Shown: piece by piece, positions 40,332 to 47,972 of the stretch
How the letters are laid out: the number at the start of each line of letters is the position of its first letter
How positions within the stretch are numbered: position 1 is the first letter of the stretch
From: MFD01275-c22 sp963705885
GTDB lineage: Bacteria > Actinomycetota > Actinomycetes > JACCUZ01
Direction: 5' to 3'
Assembly: GCA_963705885.1 (NCBI GenBank)
Contig: OY970120.1
Coordinates: 806,001-870,000, forward strand
Length of the DNA stretch: 64,000 bases
Program-made: the position numbers and the translations under genes
The notes under the pieces: model-generated
The model's input: only the letters and a program-made list of their open reading frames with translations
Databases searched by the model: none
What the model was told of the DNA's origin: nothing

Positions 40332-41342
40332 GTGACGGACGTGCACGGTTTCGGAACGGGTGTGCACGACGCCGAACGGGACGTGCACGATGCCGGAACG
40401 GACGTCCATGACGTCGGGCTGCCAGCCCAACCCGACGACACCCCGATCGCTCGCGCTGCCGAGACCGCGCTGCGCGTCCTCGCGGGTCGGGTGGGGGACC
40501 CGCTGCCGTCCCCGGCGCACACCAGGGTGCTCACGGTCGCCAACCAGAAGGGCGGGGTGGGCAAGACCACGACGACAGTGAACCTGGCCGCGGCGCTTGC
40601 TTTGCAGGGTGCCGAGGTGCTGGTGGTCGACCTGGACCCGCAGGGGAACGCCTCCACGGCCCTCGGTGTCGAGCACCACTCCGAGATCCCCTCGGTCTAC
40701 GACGTCCTCATCGACGGGCGGGACATGCACGAGGTCGTGGCGCGGGTCGAGGGGATCGAGGGTCTCTGGTGTGCCCCCGCCACGATCGACCTCGCCGGCG
40801 CCGAGATCGAGCTCGTCAGTCTCGTCGCCCGGGAGTCGCGGCTGCAGCGCGCCCTCGAGGCCTACGCCGTCTGGTGCGACCTGAACCGGGCCACGCGCCT
40901 GGACTACGTGCTCGTGGACTGCCCGCCGAGCCTGGGCCTGCTCACGGTGAACGCGCTGGTCGCCGCGCCGGAGGTCCTCATCCCGATCCAGTGCGAGTAC
41001 TACGCGCTCGAGGGCGTCGGCCAGCTGCTCCGCAACATCGACCTGGTGAAGGCGCACCTCAACCCGGACCTGCACGTGTCGACCGTGCTTCTCACGATGT
41101 ACGACGCCCGGACCCGCCTGGCAGCGCAGGTGGCCGACGAGGTGCGCACCCACTTCAGCCAGACCGTGCTGCGCACGACGATCCCTCGGTCGGTCCGCAT
41201 CTCCGAGGCGCCCAGCTACGGTCAGACCGTCATGACCTACGACCCGGGCTCGACGGGTGCGCTGTCCTATCTCGAGGCAGCGCGCGAGATGGCATTCCGC
41301 GGCGCCGGCCGCACCCCAGCAACGGAGGACGCGCGTGACTGA
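40332..41342 (+). CDS. parA: ParA/Soj chromosome-partition ATPase
   Basis: 336 aa from GTG 40332, which has TGAGGAG six bases upstream. Residues 1-29 are four seven-residue repeats of the form V-H-D-x4. DTPIARAAETALRVL is a conserved actinobacterial ParA N-terminus. Then deviant Walker A NQKGGVGKTTTTVNLAA, ATP-binding VVDLDPQGNASTAL, and VDCPPSLGLLTVNAL. ParA forms a nucleoid-bound gradient that moves ParB-parS complexes. An upstream in-frame GTG (39699) would add 211 residues of low-complexity sequence. Start therefore uncertain. Confidence 0.93.
   Translation: MTDVHGFGTGVHDAERDVHDAGTDVHDVGLPAQPDDTPIARAAETALRVLAGRVGDPLPSPAHTRVLTVANQKGGVGKTTTTVNLAAALALQGAEVLVVDLDPQGNASTALGVEHHSEIPSVYDVLIDGRDMHEVVARVEGIEGLWCAPATIDLAGAEIELVSLVARESRLQRALEAYAVWCDLNRATRLDYVLVDCPPSLGLLTVNALVAAPEVLIPIQCEYYALEGVGQLLRNIDLVKAHLNPDLHVSTVLLTMYDARTRLAAQVADEVRTHFSQTVLRTTIPRSVRISEAPSYGQTVMTYDPGSTGALSYLEAAREMAFRGAGRTPATEDARD
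40341..40409 (+). repeat. Four 21-bp direct repeats at the start of parA
   Basis: GTGCAC (once GTCCAT) recurs at 40341, 40362, 40383 and 40404, with partly conserved 15-base spacers such as gatgccggaacggac. Each unit encodes seven residues beginning Val-His. 21 bp equals two DNA turns. Confidence 0.85.
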
Positions 41343-42402
41343 TCGACGGCGAGGACTGGGCAGAGGCCTGGGTGCGCTGATCCCGGCTGCCCCCGGCAAG
41401 GCCGATCCGCCCTCCGGTGGCCCGTCCCCGGTGGACGTCCTCATCCCCGCGAAGTCGCGGGACGCCGCGGCCGGCGGGGCCCCCGGCAGGTCCGGGTCGG
41501 GTCCGGGGGCTGCGGCCGACGATGCCGCAGCCGCTGACCGCGCCGCGGGAGGTGACGGTGCGGCCGGTCAGGTCGGCGGTGCTCACTTCGCCGAGGTGCC
41601 CCTGGACGCCATCACGCCCAACCCGCGGCAGCCTCGCGAGGTGTTCGACGAGGAGGCCCTCGCCGAGCTCGTGCACTCGTTGCGCGAGGTCGGCATGCTC
41701 CAGCCGGTGGTCGTCCGGCCCCTCGGCGAGGAGCGCTACGAGCTGATCATGGGGGAGCGGCGGTGGCGAGCTGCCCGGGTGGCCGGCTTCACCGCGATCC
41801 CCGCCATCGTCCGCTCGACCGGCGACGACGCCATGCTGCGCGACGCGCTCCTGGAGAACCTGCACCGGTCACAGCTGAACCCGCTGGAGGAGGCTGCCGC
41901 CTACGACCAGCTGCTCCAGGACTTCGGGTGCACGCACGATCAGCTGGCCGGCCGGATCGGCCGCTCCCGCCCGCAGATCTCCAACACCCTCCGCCTGCTC
42001 AAGCTCCCCCCGCTGGTGCAGCGGCGGGTCGCGGCGGGAGTCCTGTCCGCCGGGCACGCTCGCGCCCTGCTCGGTCTCGACGACGGGTCCGCCCAGGAAC
42101 GGCTGGCCCAGCGCATCGTCGCCGAGGGGCTCTCGGTGCGCTCCGTCGAGGAGATCGTCGCCCTGGGCGGGGAACCGGCGACCGAGCGACGGCCGGCGCC
42201 CACGAAGCGCCCCGTGGCACCGAAGCTGGCGGTCCTCGCCGACCGGCTGGCCGACCGCTTCGAGACCCGCGTGAAGGTGGACCTCGGCCGGTCGAAGGGG
42301 CGCATCACGGTGGAGTTCGCCTCGCTCGACGACCTCGAGCGGATCATCGGCCTCATGGCGCCCGACACGGAGATCCCGCAGGACGAGCCGACCGACGGCT
42401 GA
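41335..42402 (+). CDS. parB: ParB chromosome-partition CTPase
   Basis: 355 aa, GTG start overlapping the parA stop by eight bases. N-terminal RRGLGRGLGALIP (ParA-stimulating motif), a disordered Ala/Gly stretch to about 80, then the ParB/Srx CTP-binding domain with NPRQPREVFDEEAL, GERRWRAA and ENLHRSQLNPLEEA, helix-turn-helix GRSRPQISNTLRLLKLPP and a C-terminal dimerisation domain. Binds the three parS sites nearby and spreads. Confidence 0.97.
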   Translation: MTDRRRGLGRGLGALIPAAPGKADPPSGGPSPVDVLIPAKSRDAAAGGAPGRSGSGPGAAADDAAAADRAAGGDGAAGQVGGAHFAEVPLDAITPNPRQPREVFDEEALAELVHSLREVGMLQPVVVRPLGEERYELIMGERRWRAARVAGFTAIPAIVRSTGDDAMLRDALLENLHRSQLNPLEEAAAYDQLLQDFGCTHDQLAGRIGRSRPQISNTLRLLKLPPLVQRRVAAGVLSAGHARALLGLDDGSAQERLAQRIVAEGLSVRSVEEIVALGGEPATERRPAPTKRPVAPKLAVLADRLADRFETRVKVDLGRSKGRITVEFASLDDLERIIGLMAPDTEIPQDEPTDG

Positions 42403-42819
42403 CCGGGGCCGCGATCTCCGGCTCCTGGGGCAGGTGGGACTCCCGGGTCGGGAGTGGCCGGTAGTGGCCGGTGGAGCGATCGTCGGCGCAGGTCGATACC
42501 TCGATACCTCGATACCTCGATACCTCGACGACGCGACATCTCGACACCTCGACGTGTCGACGACGCGATACCTCGACATGTCGACAGCACGACACGTCGA
42601 CACCGACCGCTTCTCGACACGTCGATGCGTCGGCAGGGCGACACGTCGAGATGTCGACATCGCGGTGCGTCGACATCGCAGTGCGTCGAGATCGCGGTGC
42701 GTCGACGTCGCGGTGCATCGGCGCCGGTCTGGTCTGGTCCCGGCACAGCGGCCCCGCTACCCTTCCTGGTGGTCCCGCCGACGGTGCCGGGGCCGTCGGT
42801 GCGCCTTTCGGAGGGGCCG
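42403..42819. other. 417-bp parB-GNAT intergenic region
   Basis: Contains the 8-bp repeat array and little else. A TACCCT -10 candidate at 42758-42763 precedes the GNAT gene by 56 bases. Confidence 0.7.
42493..42725. repeat. Array of about 29 degenerate 8-bp tandem repeats
   Basis: From 42493 to 42612 fifteen and from 42614 to 42725 fourteen 8-base units, with a one-base phase slip between. The first four are identical (TCGATACC); later units keep TCGA or GCGA at the start (TCGACATG, TCGACACC, GCGACACG). In the right half a 16-base higher order appears, TCGACATC alternating with GCGGTGCG. Embedded 12-bp palindrome TCGACATGTCGA at 42573-42584. No family recognised. Open in all three plus frames but with no coding support. 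Confidence 0.95.
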
Positions 42820-43452
42820 GTGTCGCGACGGGTCGCGAGCCTCACGCTGGACAACCTGGACGACCTGCCGCGCCGGTGCCGGAGCTGCGTGTTCTGGGAG
42901 CTGGACCCGGTGGCCGGTGAGGCCGCCGCGGCAGCCGGGGACCTCGAGCTGGAGAAGGAGGCGTGGCTGTCCGCCACGCTGCTCGACTGGGGTTCCTGCG
43001 GCAAGATCGTCTACGTCGACTCCCTGCCGGCGGGCTACCTCACGTACGCACCGCCCGCCCACGTGCCGCGCAGCCTGGCGTTTCCCACCTCGCCGGTGTC
43101 CGGCGACGCGGTCCTGCTGATGACCGCCACGATCCTGCCGGAGTTCCGGGAGGGCGGGTTCGCGCGCATGCTGGTGCAGACGGTCGCCAAGGACCTCACG
43201 CGGCGGGGGGTCCGGGCGATCGAGGCGTTCGGCCGCGCCGGTCGCCACGAGGACGGCCCCGGCGCACCGACCTGCGTCGTGCCGGCGGAGTTCCTGCTGG
43301 CCGTCGGGTTCAAGACGGTCCGGCCGCACCACCGCTTCCCGCGGCTGCGGCTCGACCTGCGCACGGCCGTGTCCTGGCGCGCCGACGTCGAGGTGGCTCT
43401 GGAACGACTGCTCGGCTCGATGAGCCCGGAGCCCGCGTTCCGGCCCGTCTGA
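42820..43452 (+). CDS. GNAT-family N-acetyltransferase
   Basis: 210 aa from GTG 42820, GGAGG five bases upstream, giving VSRRVASLTLDNLDDLP, the usual start of this family. Contains the Cys pair in RRCRSCVFWELDP and a GNAT-like core: LLMTATILPEFREGGFARML (acetyl-CoA loop) and VRAIEAFGRAG. Mycobacterial homologue is Rv3916c, substrate unknown. Adjacent 3' to the repeat array; convergent with cwlM. Confidence 0.88.
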   Translation: MSRRVASLTLDNLDDLPRRCRSCVFWELDPVAGEAAAAAGDLELEKEAWLSATLLDWGSCGKIVYVDSLPAGYLTYAPPAHVPRSLAFPTSPVSGDAVLLMTATILPEFREGGFARMLVQTVAKDLTRRGVRAIEAFGRAGRHEDGPGAPTCVVPAEFLLAVGFKTVRPHHRFPRLRLDLRTAVSWRADVEVALERLLGSMSPEPAFRPV

Positions 43453-43463
43453 GACACGGGCCG
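43441..43463. terminator. Hairpin between convergent GNAT and cwlM genes
   Basis: CGGCCCGT (43441-43448) pairs with ACGGGCCG (43456-43463), loop ctgagac containing the GNAT stop codon. Eight perfect pairs. Confidence 0.6.
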
Positions 43464-43476
43464 ATCCTCGGCGGAC

Positions 43477-44643
43477 CTACCCGCGGCTGTCGGCGCGGAG
43501 CTCCGGGATGCGCAGGAAGCCGGTCTGCGCGTCCTGGTCGGGCGGGAGGTAGAGCCGCTGGACGGCGGCCACCACCGCCTCGGCGACCACGTCGCGGAAC
43601 GCCGGGTCGGCCAGCCGGGCCGCGTCGCCCGTGTTGGTCAGGTAGCCGACCTCGATGCGCACCGCCGGCATCCGGGTGCGGCGCAGCAGGTCGCCGGTGA
43701 CCGGGTGCGTCCGGCAGTCGACCAGGTCGGTGCGGGCGCAGATCTCGCGCTGGACGAGCCCGGCGAACCGGGCGCCGACCGCCGAGTAGTGGCCGTAGCG
43801 GTCGTTGCCGTAGTAGTAGGTCGCGACGCCGGACGCCGAGGGGTTGGGATGGGCCTCGACGTGCAGCGAGATGAGCAGGTCGGCGCCCGCCGCGTTGGCG
43901 AACCCCGCCCGGTCGGTCTCGGTCGGGCCCTCGCGCTCCCCGCCGTCCGGCCCGCGGGTCAGGAACGCCGAGCTGCCGGTGGCGGTCAGCCGCCCCTCGA
44001 CGCGGGAGGCCAGGTCGTAGACGAGGTCGCCCTCGTCGAGCCGGTGGGCGAGGACACCGTGGTCGGCGCCGCCATGGCCGGGGTCGACGATGACGAGCTT
44101 GCCCGACAGCGTGGGGCCGGCGCGGTTGATGGCCTCGGACTCGCGCATCGCGTGCGGCAGGCCACCCACGACGGTGCGGGCGAGCTGGTTGAGGGCCTTG
44201 AACGTCGCCGGGCCGCACGTCCCGTCGGCGCGGACCCCGACGTTGCGCTGGAACTCGCGCAGCGACTGCTCGGTCTCGACCCCGAAGAGGCCGTCGACCC
44301 GTCCGCAGTCGAACCCCATGTCCAGCAGCCGCTGCTGCAACGCGGCCACGTCGTCGCCGGCCATCAGCCGGGCCGGGACGTAGAACAGGATGCGGTCGCC
44401 CAGGCGCCACCGCGCCTCGTCGAGCGCGTGGTAGGTGGCCGGCCCGACGATGCCGTCGACCGAGATGCCGCGCTGCTGCTGGAAGGCCCGCACCGCGCGG
44501 TCGGTGTCGGCGTCGAACGGCGCGCTGGTGGCGGCCGGTGCAGGAGCCTCGCCGGTGAGCAGTCCGACGACCGCCAGCTTGGACCGGATCTCCGCGACCG
44601 CGGGACCGCTGTCACCGAGGCGGTAGGTGCGCTCGAAGGCCAT
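43477..44643 (-). CDS. cwlM: CwlM-like N-acetylmuramoyl-L-alanine amidase family protein
   Basis: 388 aa from ATG 44643; no signal peptide, so cytoplasmic like mycobacterial CwlM. Two PG_binding_1 domains (about 10-75, 85-160: GDSGPAVAEIRSKL, FQQQRGISVDGIVGPAT; FQRNVGVRADGTCGPAT), then Amidase_3 (about 180-370) with metal-ligand positions His in DPGHGG, Glu in LDEGDLVYDL and His in SLHVEAHPN, and Glu in RIEVGYLTN. In mycobacteria CwlM is phosphorylated by PknB and activates MurA instead of cutting wall. Trx genes upstream are the same order as in M. tuberculosis. Confidence 0.9.
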   Translation of the reverse strand: MAFERTYRLGDSGPAVAEIRSKLAVVGLLTGEAPAPAATSAPFDADTDRAVRAFQQQRGISVDGIVGPATYHALDEARWRLGDRILFYVPARLMAGDDVAALQQRLLDMGFDCGRVDGLFGVETEQSLREFQRNVGVRADGTCGPATFKALNQLARTVVGGLPHAMRESEAINRAGPTLSGKLVIVDPGHGGADHGVLAHRLDEGDLVYDLASRVEGRLTATGSSAFLTRGPDGGEREGPTETDRAGFANAAGADLLISLHVEAHPNPSASGVATYYYGNDRYGHYSAVGARFAGLVQREICARTDLVDCRTHPVTGDLLRRTRMPAVRIEVGYLTNTGDAARLADPAFRDVVAEAVVAAVQRLYLPPDQDAQTGFLRIPELRADSRG

Positions 44644-44725
44644 GAGCGGGGCGCGCTCCTCGTTCGGTCGGTCGCAGGGCCGGCGCTGGTGCACCGGGAT
44701 CGCCGGAGGAATCGTACCCATCACG

Positions 44726-44770
44726 ACGGGCCCGGACGCCAGCCGCGGCAGCGGCCGGCACCGGGCCCGT
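44726..44770 (-). terminator. Hairpin between trxA and cwlM
   Basis: ACGGGCCCGG (44726-44735) and CCGGGCCCGT (44761-44770), ten perfect pairs, 25-base GC-rich loop. Sits just after the trxA stop, before cwlM. Confidence 0.6.
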
Positions 44771-44790
44771 GGGATGCGGTGCGGGTGGGG

Positions 44791-45117
44791 CTAGATGAAG
44801 GCCGCGAGGTCCTTGAGGAGCATGGCCTTCGGCTTGGCGCCGACGATCGTCTTCACGACCTCGCCGCCCTGGTAGACGTTCATCGTGGGGATCGACGTGA
44901 CGCCGTACTGTGCCGCGGTGCGCGGGTTCTCGTCGACGTTGAGCTTGACCACGGTGATCTTGTCGGCGTGCTCGCCGGCGATCTCCTCCAGGATCGGGGA
45001 GACCTGCCGGCACGGCCCGCACCACTCGGCCCAGAAGTCGACCAGCACGGGCTTGTCGTGCTGCAGCACGTCGGCCGGGAAGCTGTCGTCGGTCACGGCC
45101 TTGGCGGTCTCTCCCAC
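44791..45117 (-). CDS. trxA: Thioredoxin
   Basis: 108 aa from GTG 45117, chosen because AGAGGA lies seven bases upstream and family proteins begin ETAKAVTDDSF; an ATG at 45138 lacks such a site. Active site WAEWCGPCRQ, cis-Pro in SIPTMNVY. Reduced by the adjacent thioredoxin reductase and keeps cytoplasmic thiols reduced. Confidence 0.96.
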   Translation of the reverse strand: MGETAKAVTDDSFPADVLQHDKPVLVDFWAEWCGPCRQVSPILEEIAGEHADKITVVKLNVDENPRTAAQYGVTSIPTMNVYQGGEVVKTIVGAKPKAMLLKDLAAFI

Positions 45118-45218
45118 GGGGTGTCCTCTCGTCGTCATGGTTCGGGGTGGTGCGGCGTGGCTGTGGGGCCTACCAGGTACGAACCCCGGCTGGTGCCCGC
45201 GGATTCCTCGCGGTCGGG

Positions 45219-46205
45219 TCAGCCGGCCACGGCAGCCTGCGCGACGACCGCGGTGTTGTCGGTGACGTCCGCGTCCTCGCGCGCGGCGAGGTAGCGCTCG
45301 GCGTCCAGCGCCGCGGCGCAGCCGGTGCCGGCGGCGGTCACGGCCTGCCGGTAGACGTGGTCGACGACGTCGCCGCAGGCGAAGACCCCGGCGAGGTCGG
45401 TGCGGGTCGAGGGGGCGTCGACGAGTATGTAGCCCTCGTCGTCGCGACGCAGCTGGCCCTCGAAGAGCTCGCTGCGCGGGTCGTGCCCGATCGCGACGAA
45501 CAGCCCGGTCACCTCGAGCTCCGACTCGTCACCGGAGCGCACGTTGCGGACCCGCAGCCCGCTGACCTTGCTCTCGCCGAGGACGTCGACGACCTCGCTG
45601 TCCCACAGGAAGCGGATCTTCTCGTTGGCGAACGCACGCTCCTGCATGATCTTGGAGGCGCGCAGCGAGTCGCGGCGGTGGATGACCGTCACCGACCGCG
45701 CGAACCGGGTGAGGAACGTCGCCTCCTCCATGGCCGTGTCTCCGCCGCCCACGACCGCGACGTCCTGGTCGCGGAAGAAGAAGCCGTCGCACGTCGCGCA
45801 CCAGGAGACGCCGCGACCGGAGAGCGCCTTCTCCTGCGGCAGCCCCAGCTCGCGGTAGCCCGACCCGGTCGCGATGATGACCGTCGTGGCGCGGTGCTCG
45901 GTGCCCGCGCCGTCGGTGACCACCTTGACGGCGCCGGTCAGGTCCACGGCGGTGATGTCGTCGGCCACGAGCTCGGCGCCGAAGCGCTCGGCCTGGCGAC
46001 GCAGGTGGTCCATCAGGTCCGGGCCCATCACGCCCTCGGGGAAGCCGGGGAAGTTCTCCACGTCGGTGGTGTTCATCAGCGCGCCCCCGGCCGTCACGGA
46101 GCCCTCGAAGACCAGCGGCGCGAGGTCGGCGCGGGCGGCGTAGATCGCGGCCGTGTAGCCCGCGGGACCGGACCCGATGATGATCACGTTGCGTACGTTG
46201 TCCAC
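45219..46205 (-). CDS. trxB: Thioredoxin reductase
   Basis: 328 aa from GTG 46205. FAD-binding GSGPAGYTAAIYAARA, redox-active CATC in VSWCATCDGFFF, NADPH-binding GGGDTAMEEATFL, and FACGDVVDHVYRQAVTAAG. Reduces TrxA with NADPH. Located with trxA, upstream of cwlM, in the conserved sigM-anti-sigma-trxB-trxA order, so it may belong to the SigM regulon. Confidence 0.96.
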   Translation of the reverse strand: MDNVRNVIIIGSGPAGYTAAIYAARADLAPLVFEGSVTAGGALMNTTDVENFPGFPEGVMGPDLMDHLRRQAERFGAELVADDITAVDLTGAVKVVTDGAGTEHRATTVIIATGSGYRELGLPQEKALSGRGVSWCATCDGFFFRDQDVAVVGGGDTAMEEATFLTRFARSVTVIHRRDSLRASKIMQERAFANEKIRFLWDSEVVDVLGESKVSGLRVRNVRSGDESELEVTGLFVAIGHDPRSELFEGQLRRDDEGYILVDAPSTRTDLAGVFACGDVVDHVYRQAVTAAGTGCAAALDAERYLAAREDADVTDNTAVVAQAAVAG

Positions 46206-46296
46206 GGCCGTCGGGACACCTTCCCTGTGTCGGGGCCTCCGGATGTGGGGACCGCCCTGCAGAACCGATGGTAGGCGGCGACCATTCCCCGACCCG

Positions 46297-47169
46297 TCAG
46301 GGGCGCGCCACCCGGGCGAAGTGCAGGACCTGCGCGTCGGCCGTCGAGCAGCCGGGCCCGACGACCCAGACGTCGAGCGTCGAGGGGTCGTCCGGCGTCG
46401 GTAGCAGGACGACGGCTGCGGGCTGGCCCTGCCAGGTCGCGAGGTCGACGGCGAGCGGGGTTCCGGGACCGTCGACGAGCGCGGCGACGCACTCCGCCAG
46501 CGGCTTGCCGCCGCCCAGCCGGAAGACCTCGGCGTCGGCGAGCTCTCGCGCCGTGTCGTCGTTGCCGCCCTCGGCGGCGGCTCCTCCCTCGGCCGGGGGG
46601 GCCGCGGGGAACGAGCCGGCCAGCAGGTCCGGGACCCCCTCGACGACCGAGTCCTCGGACCAGTTCTGCCCGCTCGCCGACACGGGGTAGCCACCCGCCG
46701 CGTTCGGCGATGCCGCGCCCCCGGCGGAGTCCGAGGCCCGGGTGGCGGTGGTGTCGTCGCTCGCACCGTCCTGCCATGCCGTCACGCCGAGGCCGACCCC
46801 CGCCAGGAGCAGCACGAGCGCGGCGGCGGCCTGCAGCAGGCGCATGCCCCACGGCGCGCCTGCCCGGCTCGGGGCCGGTGCGGCGGCCGCGGCGCCCGGC
46901 GCGTCGGCCGCGGGCTCACGGGCGACCCGCTCGGCGGCGAGCGCGGCGTCGAGCCGTCCGGACACCTCGTCCGGGAGAGGGCCCACGTCGGCGTGCGCCG
47001 CGAGCAGGTCCGACACGTCGCCGAGACCGTCGGCGAGCTGCGTGCAGCGCGGGCACCCCAGCAGGTGTCCCCGGGCGGCCAGCGACGTGCGGGCGTCGAG
47101 CAGGCCCTCGTACAGGTCGGCCAGGGTCCGCGCGGAGAGGTGGTCGCGCGCCGTGGGCTCGTCGCTCAC
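46297..47169 (-). CDS. Anti-sigma factor (zinc-finger type) with membrane helix
   Basis: 290 aa, GTG start overlapping the sigM stop. N-terminal HLLGCPRCTQLADGL (residues 35-50) with H-x3-C-x2-C is a zinc-associated anti-sigma motif; one membrane helix at about 110-130 (LLQAAAALVLLLAGVGLGVT); extracellular low-complexity Ala/Gly/Glu stretch and a C-terminal domain. It should hold SigM until a signal arrives; in mycobacteria Rv3912 has this role. Confidence 0.88.
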   Translation of the reverse strand: MSDEPTARDHLSARTLADLYEGLLDARTSLAARGHLLGCPRCTQLADGLGDVSDLLAAHADVGPLPDEVSGRLDAALAAERVAREPAADAPGAAAAAPAPSRAGAPWGMRLLQAAAALVLLLAGVGLGVTAWQDGASDDTTATRASDSAGGAASPNAAGGYPVSASGQNWSEDSVVEGVPDLLAGSFPAAPPAEGGAAAEGGNDDTARELADAEVFRLGGGKPLAECVAALVDGPGTPLAVDLATWQGQPAAVVLLPTPDDPSTLDVWVVGPGCSTADAQVLHFARVARP

Positions 47170-47852
47170 GGTGTCTCACCTCCCTCAGGGCGCTCGCCGA
47201 CGGGCTGCGGCGACGTCTGCGGTGGGACGCGCCGACGCCCGCCCCGGTTCCCCTCGTCGTGGGCGGCCGGGTCCGGGGGGACGGCCTCCGGGCGCAGCAG
47301 CGGCAGCAGCCTGGCGCGGCCGCGGGCGCAGCGGCTCTTGACCGTCCCGGCCGGGCAGTCGAGGACCTCGGCCGCGTCGTCGACGGCCCAGCCGTACATG
47401 TCGACGAGGACGAGCGCCGCGCGCTGCTCGACGGGGAGCTGTGCCAGGGCGGCCTCCACGTCCAGCGCGGTCTCGCGCGCCGAGACGGCGTCGGGTCCCC
47501 GGGCGGGCAGGTCGTGCTCGGGCAGCGGGTCGGCGGGCCGCGCCGCGCGGCGGCGGACCCGGTCGAGGCAGGCGTTGACGACGATGCGGTGCAGCCAGGT
47601 GGTGACGGCCGACTCGCCGCGGAACCCGCCCGCGGCCCCCGCGCGGAACGCCGAGACCATCGCGTCCTGCAGGGCGTCGGCGGCCTCCTCCCGGTCGCCG
47701 AGCGTGCGCAGTGCGACCGCCCACAGCCGGCCACGGTGGCGCCGGACGAGCTCGCCGAACGCCTCCCCGTCACCGCCCGCGTGGGCCTCGAGCAGCTCCG
47801 CGTCGGTGCGGGCGTCGGTGGGCTCGGTGGCGTCACCGGACCGCTCCGTCAC
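47166..47852 (-). CDS. sigM: ECF RNA polymerase sigma factor SigM
   Basis: 228 aa from GTG 47852 with GGAGGCGAC immediately upstream. Sigma-70 region 2 (about 25-95; FGELVRRHRGRLWAVAL, DREEAADALQDAMVSAFR) and region 4 (about 130-190; LPVEQRAALVLVDMYGW, AGTVKSRCARGRARLLPLL). An acidic tail follows. Directs a stress or wall-related regulon; its anti-sigma gene follows at once. Confidence 0.94.
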   Translation of the reverse strand: MTERSGDATEPTDARTDAELLEAHAGGDGEAFGELVRRHRGRLWAVALRTLGDREEAADALQDAMVSAFRAGAAGGFRGESAVTTWLHRIVVNACLDRVRRRAARPADPLPEHDLPARGPDAVSARETALDVEAALAQLPVEQRAALVLVDMYGWAVDDAAEVLDCPAGTVKSRCARGRARLLPLLRPEAVPPDPAAHDEGNRGGRRRVPPQTSPQPVGERPEGGETP

Positions 47853-47972
47853 GTCGCCTCCGTCCTGCGCCGCGCCGCACCGGTCGGTCCCGGGACGTGC
47901 CGCGGCCCGCCGGCTCACGGCGGTACCCGCAGAGTAGGTCGGCACCGGGGCCGCCCGGCTCAAGCGCGCCGG

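Noticed and set aside
42493..42725. CRISPR array
   Set aside because: Units are 8 bp, contiguous and lack spacers; no cas genes near.
42454..43452. A 332-aa reading that fuses the 8-bp array to the GNAT protein
   Set aside because: The array is open in all plus frames simply because its units lack stops; the GNAT family start with a ribosome site is at 42820.
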